Assembly (NCBI GenBank): GCA_903931645.1
Contig: CAIZDF010000533.1
Location: 1 to 12,230 of the forward strand
DNA length: 12,230 nt
Direction of reading: 5' to 3'
Source of the DNA: an uncultured Tolumonas sp.
GTDB taxonomy: Bacteria; Pseudomonadota; Gammaproteobacteria; Enterobacterales; Aeromonadaceae
The notes below the pieces were generated by a model. The model searched no databases. It had not been told where the DNA came from and saw only the letters and a list, made by a program, of their open reading frames with translations. The position numbers and the translations under genes were made by a program. The stretch's first letter is position 1; the number at the start of each line of letters is the position of its first letter. Positions 8,034 to 12,230 of this stretch are shown piece by piece.

Positions 8034-8062
8034 ATTCTAGTGCAAGCGTGGCGGTGGAGCAA
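8034..8062 (-). promoter_or_regulatory. Promoter of the tRNA-Tyr / tRNA-Gly / tuf operon
   Basis: On the minus strand, TTGCTC (8062-8057) and TAGAAT (8039-8034) are separated by exactly 17 bases. The bases after the -10 box (TCGCAACGC) are GC-rich, the discriminator type typical of stable-RNA promoters repressed by ppGpp in the stringent response. It would start transcription around 8027, shortly before tRNA-Tyr. Confidence 0.65.
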
Positions 8063-8153
8063 CTACTCTGCAGTGAGTTTTCATCAGTTTTATGTCCCGT
8101 TTCCATGAATTTGTTCTGTTTTCTGCTTTTTAGGTACTCACATACGCTTTCGG

Positions 8154-8181
8154 TTGTCGAATAACAGGGGGTTGGTGTAAT
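8154..8181 (+). promoter_or_regulatory. Possible coaA promoter
   Basis: TTGTCG (8154-8159) and TGTAAT (8176-8181) have a 16-base spacer, 30 bases upstream of the coaA ATG. The match is moderate, and no other pair nearby looks better. It is arranged back to back with the tRNA-tuf promoter. Confidence 0.35.
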
Positions 8182-8211
8182 GTCGGGCCTCTTGCTGAAA
8201 GGACCTCACGA

Positions 8212-9159
8212 ATGACAGCTGATCCACAACATCTCTCGCCTTATTTACATTTTTTCAGGGAACAGTGGGCTCATCTGCGTGATTCCGTCCCTCTTTCGTT
8301 GACGGAACAAGATCTGATTGATTTACGAGGCATTCATGACGAATTGTCACTTGATGAGGTCAGGGATATTTATCTGCCTCTTTCTCGTTTATTAAATCTG
8401 TATGTCAAAGCGCGCCAACATCGCAGCAAAGTTATCGAACAATTTTTGAGCACACCGAACCAACGTGTTCCATATGTAATTAGCATTGCCGGTAGCGTGG
8501 CGGTAGGGAAAAGTACGACTGCTCGCATACTGCAAGCATTATTAGAACACTGGCCGGAACATCCGAAAGTTGAACTCATTACCACAGATGGTTTTCTTTA
8601 TCCCAATCGCGTATTAGAAGAGCGTGGGTTGATGAAGAAAAAAGGCTTTCCACAGTCTTATGATATGCGCCGACTGGTTAATTTTGTCGCTGATATTAAA
8701 GCAGGTAAACAGCGGGTTGAAGCTCCAATCTACTCTCATCATATCTATGACATTATTCCCGACCAGATGAAAGTCGTGGAACAACCCGATATTTTAATCA
8801 TCGAAGGTTTGAACGTTTTACAAAGCGGAATGGACTATCCACATGATCCACATCATGTGTTTGTCTCTGATTTTGTTGACTTTTCTATCTATGTTGATGC
8901 AGATAAACAGCTATTAAAAGAGTGGTATATTCAACGCTTTCTTCGCTTCCGGAAAAGCGCATTTTCTGATCCATCGAGCTATTTTCATCATTATTCACAT
9001 TTTGATGAAGATGAGGCCGCCGCCACCGCCAGCCGGATCTGGGATGAAATCAATTACCCGAATTTAATTGCTAATATTTTGCCGACCCGCGAACGAGCGA
9101 ACCTGATCCTGACTAAAAGCAGTCAGCATGCAATAGAGCAAGTTCGATTACGGAAATAA
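8212..9159 (+). CDS. coaA: Type I pantothenate kinase
   Basis: 315 residues, close to E. coli CoaA (316). It phosphorylates pantothenate with ATP, the first and feedback-controlled step of coenzyme A synthesis, in the cytoplasm. The P-loop GSVAVGKS is at 94-101, with R105 at the place of the E. coli CoA-inhibition arginine. The catalytic Asp is in TTDGF (D126). The pantothenate/CoA-site segments [16 protein letters not shown] and YSHHIYDI are intact, as is the C-terminal [18 protein letters not shown] block. The ATG at 8212 has AAAGGA (8198-8203). The gene is divergent from the tRNA-tuf operon and converges on birA with only two bases between the stop codons. Confidence 0.98.
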   Translation: MTADPQHLSPYLHFFREQWAHLRDSVPLSLTEQDLIDLRGIHDELSLDEVRDIYLPLSRLLNLYVKARQHRSKVIEQFLSTPNQRVPYVISIAGSVAVGKSTTARILQALLEHWPEHPKVELITTDGFLYPNRVLEERGLMKKKGFPQSYDMRRLVNFVADIKAGKQRVEAPIYSHHIYDIIPDQMKVVEQPDILIIEGLNVLQSGMDYPHDPHHVFVSDFVDFSIYVDADKQLLKEWYIQRFLRFRKSAFSDPSSYFHHYSHFDEDEAAATASRIWDEINYPNLIANILPTRERANLILTKSSQHAIEQVRLRK

Positions 9160-9161
9160 CC

Positions 9162-10127
9162 TTAAATGTCGGCGCGTAAAGAGATCTCGCCGCCGACAAA
9201 TTTATGCATGCCGTCATGATCTTGCAGCAACATATTCCCCTGCCCGTCTATGCCGCAATAGATGCCGTGGATGACCTGATTGCCCAGCAATACTTTCACC
9301 GGTTGTTGCATAAAAATATCTAAGCGATTCCAATCCATCAAAAATGCAGTTAATCCCTGTTTTTCAAACAGAGCTAACGCATTTCTCAAAGCTCGGATAA
9401 TCGTGGCACTCAGTTGATTTCGATCAACCACGACCGGTTGCTCCGCCAAATGAGCACAAGGCTGATCCAGTTGAGCAATAACAGCATCAGGTAAATTAAG
9501 ATTAACACCAACTCCAATCACCAGATGGCAGATCCCACCGACCGAGGCTGACATTTCAACCAATATACCCGCGAGTTTTCGACGGGCCATGTAGATGTCA
9601 TTCGGCCATTTCAGGCTCAAATCCCGGTAACCGGTACTTTCCAACGCTTGCACCACAGCAACACCAATTGCCAGACTTAACCCCATGGCAGCACTAGGGC
9701 CATCATCAAGTCGCCAATACATACTCATAATAAATTGACTACCGAATGGTGAATGCCATTGTCGTCCGCGCCGCCCACGACCCGCCGTCTGGCTTTCGGC
9801 CAAGAAACACTCGCCTTTTTGCCAGCGCTCCAGTTGTGCCATCATGTATTGATTGGTGGAATCAATCACCGCGCACGCGTGTATAGGCGCGCCAGCGGCT
9901 AAGTACTGAAGCTTTTCGGTATTCAACAGATCAAGTGGTGTATTTAAGCGATAACCTTTGCCGGTAATGCTAAATATTTCTAATCCCAACAAACGCAAAC
10001 TTTTGATCTGCTGACTAATGGCAGCACGACTAATACCCAATTCCGCCCCGATCTGTTCACCGGAATGAAAAGCACCATCGGCTAATACCGCCAGCAAAGC
10101 TTGTTGACGCGAATTCAGCTGTTTCAT
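9162..10127 (-). CDS. birA: Bifunctional biotin-[acetyl-CoA carboxylase] ligase / biotin operon repressor
   Basis: 321 residues, the same length as E. coli BirA. It makes biotinyl-5'-AMP and transfers biotin to the AccB subunit of acetyl-CoA carboxylase; with excess biotinyl-AMP it dimerises and represses the bio genes. The N-terminal winged helix (about 1-60, HSGEQIGAELGISRAAISQQIKSL) shows that the repressor function is retained. The catalytic domain has GRGRRGR (116-122), KWPND (173-177) and RKLAGILVE with the conserved lysine K184. The C-terminal SH3-like domain ends in GGEISLR. Its ATG overlaps the murB stop (ATGA, 4 bases), so it is translationally coupled to murB. Its stop is two bases from that of coaA. 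Confidence 0.98.
   Translation of the reverse strand: MKQLNSRQQALLAVLADGAFHSGEQIGAELGISRAAISQQIKSLRLLGLEIFSITGKGYRLNTPLDLLNTEKLQYLAAGAPIHACAVIDSTNQYMMAQLERWQKGECFLAESQTAGRGRRGRQWHSPFGSQFIMSMYWRLDDGPSAAMGLSLAIGVAVVQALESTGYRDLSLKWPNDIYMARRKLAGILVEMSASVGGICHLVIGVGVNLNLPDAVIAQLDQPCAHLAEQPVVVDRNQLSATIIRALRNALALFEKQGLTAFLMDWNRLDIFMQQPVKVLLGNQVIHGIYCGIDGQGNMLLQDHDGMHKFVGGEISLRADI
9167..9198 (+). terminator. Candidate coaA terminator hairpin lying inside the birA 3' end
   Basis: TGTCGGCG (9167-9174) pairs with CGCCGACA (9191-9198) around a 16-base loop that itself contains the palindrome GAGATCTC. It starts 8 bases after the coaA stop, but only AATTT follows, so it would be a weak intrinsic terminator. 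The same bases encode the last residues of BirA on the other strand. Confidence 0.3.
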
Positions 10128-11164
10128 TGAATTGCCTGCAGGCTATTTATTTCCCTGGACTTACCAATAAAACGGACTTCCGGTTCCAATTGCACAGAAA
10201 ATTGTTGCTTAACTGTGCTGGCAACGTGTTTCGCCAACTGCAGAATTTCAGCTGCACTGGCATTGCCTAGGTTGACCAACACTAACGCCTGATCACGATG
10301 AACACCCGCATTACCCAGACGAAAGCCTTTCAGACCTGCTTTATCAATCAACCAACCAGCGGCCAATTTATTTTGGCCTTCACCGGCAGCAAAACACGGT
10401 ATGGCAGGATGTTGTTGTTTAAGCGCAGCAGCTTGCGTTGCGCTTACTACCGGATTTTTAAAGAAACTGCCTGCATTGCCTAATAGACTCGGATCAGGCA
10501 ATTTACTCTGGCGTAATTCACAAACCGTCATGAAGATTTGTTCGGCTGTCGCATTGGCACCCAGTGCTTTCAGTGGGCCGTATTCCACTACTGGTTGCCA
10601 TTGTTTTGGAATGCGTAAACCAACAGAGGTTATGATCACTTGATCATGCAATGCATGCTTAAACAGGCTGTCACGATAACCGAACTGACACGCTGCAGCA
10701 CTGTAACGCTGACGATGACCATCGGCGAAATGCCAGGTATCGACATATTCACAGAACTGACAGAATTCGACACCGTAAGCACCAATATTTTGTACCGGTG
10801 CGGCACCTACTGTACCAGGGATCAGTGCCAGATTTTCCATTCCCGGTATCTGATGCTGCAACGTCCACTGGATCAGTGCAGGCCAATTTTCACCGGCTGC
10901 AACATGCAGTAACCAAGCATCTGCCGTTTCCTGCACCGAGATCCCTTTCAGGCGGTTAACAATAACCAGCCCATCAAAATCAGCAGTGAATAGGATATTG
11001 CTACCCTCACCAATCAATAACCGTGGTTGACCGTCTGACCACCAAGAAGATCCACGCAGCGCATCAAGTTCAGCTTCATCATTTAACACAAAGCCCATTT
11101 TCGCCTGGGCATCGAGGCCAAACGTATTGAATGATTTTAGAGAGAACGGAGATATGGGCTGCAT
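10124..11164 (-). CDS. murB: UDP-N-acetylenolpyruvoylglucosamine reductase
   Basis: 346 residues (E. coli 342). It is an FAD enzyme that uses NADPH to reduce UDP-GlcNAc-enolpyruvate to UDP-N-acetylmuramate, the second committed step of peptidoglycan precursor synthesis. The flavin-binding parts are RLLIGEGSNIL (48-58) and NLALIPGTVGAAPVQNIGAYGVE (111-133). FGYRDS carries R164. The catalytic serine lies in GNAGSFFKNPV (S233), and the catalytic glutamate in LEPEVRF (about 326-332). The GYRDS loop and domain 3 identify the longer type I MurB of E. coli. The ATG at 11164 has a weak AAGG ribosome binding site. The gene overlaps birA by 4 bases as an operon and is separated from ffh by a terminator, so a promoter must overlap that short gap. 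Confidence 0.98.
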   Translation of the reverse strand: MQPISPFSLKSFNTFGLDAQAKMGFVLNDEAELDALRGSSWWSDGQPRLLIGEGSNILFTADFDGLVIVNRLKGISVQETADAWLLHVAAGENWPALIQWTLQHQIPGMENLALIPGTVGAAPVQNIGAYGVEFCQFCEYVDTWHFADGHRQRYSAAACQFGYRDSLFKHALHDQVIITSVGLRIPKQWQPVVEYGPLKALGANATAEQIFMTVCELRQSKLPDPSLLGNAGSFFKNPVVSATQAAALKQQHPAIPCFAAGEGQNKLAAGWLIDKAGLKGFRLGNAGVHRDQALVLVNLGNASAAEILQLAKHVASTVKQQFSVQLEPEVRFIGKSREINSLQAIQ

Positions 11165-11190
11165 AAATCAAAACCTTGTAGAATGTGATG

Positions 11191-11219
11191 AAAAACAAAG
11201 CGGCACTTAATGTGCCGCT
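11191..11219 (-). terminator. Intrinsic terminator of ffh
   Basis: On the minus strand, AGCGGCAC (11219-11212) pairs with GTGCCGCT (11206-11199) around the loop ATTAA, followed by TTGTTTTT. It lies 8 bases after the ffh stop and only 26 bases before the murB start codon. Confidence 0.92.
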
Positions 11220-11227
11220 ATCTGAAA

Positions 11228-12230
11228 TCAGAAACCACCGCGGCCGAAACCACCCGGCGGTAACATATTTTTCATGTTACCCATCATTTTCCGTAAGCCG
11301 CCTTTACCGGCCACTTTTTTCATCATTTTTTGCATCTGGTCAAATTGCTTCAGCAAGCGATTCACGTCTTGGATCTCAGTGCCTGAGCCCATGGCGATAC
11401 GTTTTTTACGGGAACCTTTGATGATATCCGGATTACGACGCTCACCTTTGGTCATCGAATTGATGATGGCTTCCATTCGAACAGTGAGCTTGTCATCAAG
11501 CTGTCCTTTGACATTGTCTGGCAAGTCAGAAACGCCGGGCAACTTGTCGAGCATACTCATCATGCCGCCCATATTGCGCATCTGCACCAACTGCTCGCGG
11601 AAGTCTTCCAGATCGAAGCCTTTACCTTTCTGAACTTTTTGCGCCAGTTTGGTCGCTTTTTCTTTGTCGACGTTGCGCTCCATCTCTTCGATCAGAGACA
11701 GCACATCGCCCATGCCCAGAATACGAGAAGCGATACGATCTGGGTGGAAAGGTTCCAATGCATCGGTCTTTTCACCCATACCGATAAATTTGATCGGTTT
11801 GCCGGTGATATGGCGAACAGACAGTGCCGCACCACCACGCGCATCACCATCGGCTTTGGTTAAGATCACACCGGTTAATGGCAGCGCTTCGCTGAATGCT
11901 TTAGCGGTATTTGCCGCATCCTGACCCGTCATCGCATCGACAACAAACAGCGTTTCGATAGGATTCAGCTGTTTATGCAGCAGCTGAATTTCTTCCATCA
12001 TTTCGCTATCGACATGCAAACGACCGGCGGTATCGACAATCAACACATCAAAATAGCGCTTACGTGCGCTGTCCAGTGCAGCAGCGGCAATTTGCGATGG
12101 TGTTTGGCTGGTGTCACTTGGGAAGAATTCAACACCAATATCGTTAGCCAATGTTTCCAACTGTTTGATCGCTGCTGGGCGATAAACGTCGACAGAAACC
12201 ACTAAAACTTTTTTCTTTTGCCATAAAATT
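11228..12230 (-). CDS. ffh: Signal recognition particle protein Ffh (SRP54), 5' end cut by window edge
   Basis: The last 333 residues of the GTPase that binds 4.5S RNA and signal sequences and delivers ribosomes making membrane proteins to FtsY. The frame is open to the right edge (…QKKKKVLVVSVDVYRPAAIKQLE). About 120 residues, including the N domain and the P-loop, are outside the window. Visible G-domain motifs are DVYRPAA, DTAGRLH, TKADGDARGG and GMGEK. The M domain has the RNA-binding block around GSRKKRIAMGSG, and the methionine-rich end MMKKVAGKGGLRKMMGNMKNMLPPGGF is also present. A GTG at 12202 could be read as a start, but homology continues upstream of it, so it is internal. A strong terminator follows the stop. 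Confidence 0.97.
   Translation of the reverse strand, partial: ILWQKKKVLVVSVDVYRPAAIKQLETLANDIGVEFFPSDTSQTPSQIAAAALDSARKRYFDVLIVDTAGRLHVDSEMMEEIQLLHKQLNPIETLFVVDAMTGQDAANTAKAFSEALPLTGVILTKADGDARGGAALSVRHITGKPIKFIGMGEKTDALEPFHPDRIASRILGMGDVLSLIEEMERNVDKEKATKLAQKVQKGKGFDLEDFREQLVQMRNMGGMMSMLDKLPGVSDLPDNVKGQLDDKLTVRMEAIINSMTKGERRNPDIIKGSRKKRIAMGSGTEIQDVNRLLKQFDQMQKMMKKVAGKGGLRKMMGNMKNMLPPGGFGRGGF

Noticed and set aside
12202..12202. GTG as start of ffh
   Set aside because: Homology to Ffh continues upstream in frame (KKKKVLV) to the window edge; the codon is internal.

Overview
The window looks like chromosomal DNA of a gammaproteobacterium. EF-Tu, the tRNA-Gly/tRNA-Tyr pair, CoaA, BirA, MurB, MgsA and Ffh all resemble their Escherichia coli counterparts closely, and the order murB-birA / coaA / tRNA-Tyr / tRNA-Gly / tuf is that of the E. 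coli murB-birA-coaA-tufB region. The AT-rich spacers, the Aer-like and BdlA-like chemoreceptors and the moderate GC content would suit an Aeromonadales-type organism such as Tolumonas, but that placement is inference.

Left part (1-1310, minus strand): the start of an operon that runs off the left edge. A ykkC-type guanidine-I riboswitch precedes a secreted ABC-transporter substrate-binding protein of the urea-carboxylase-associated type, followed by the first 18 codons of a permease. The riboswitch makes guanidine, not urea or nitrate, the best guess for the substrate. A guanidine carboxylase/allophanate hydrolase set probably lies further left.

Middle part (1310-6520): an accessory-looking stretch. 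It holds an Aer-like (PAS, two membrane segments, HAMP, MCP) redox/aerotaxis receptor broken by a frameshift in an A7 run; a small two-TM protein resembling the SieB superinfection-exclusion family; methylglyoxal synthase (mgsA) read convergently; and a soluble PAS-PAS-MCP receptor of BdlA-like layout. The natural start of the last gene is also out of frame across an A7 run. Two chemoreceptor genes interrupted at A7 tracts is the oddest feature of the window. The cause could be phase variation, recoding, real decay or homopolymer sequencing error.

Right part (6440-12230): housekeeping genes. On the minus strand, a stringent-type promoter drives tRNA-Tyr, tRNA-Gly and tuf (EF-Tu), ending in two stacked hairpins. 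coaA (pantothenate kinase) is on the plus strand and meets birA (biotin ligase/repressor) tail to tail with a 2-base gap. birA overlaps murB (cell-wall precursor reductase) by 4 bases. Upstream of murB is the terminator of ffh (SRP GTPase), whose 5' end is cut by the window edge. Compared with E. coli, both tRNA-Thr genes of the tRNA-tufB cluster are missing, secE-nusG does not follow tuf, and ffh lies upstream of murB.
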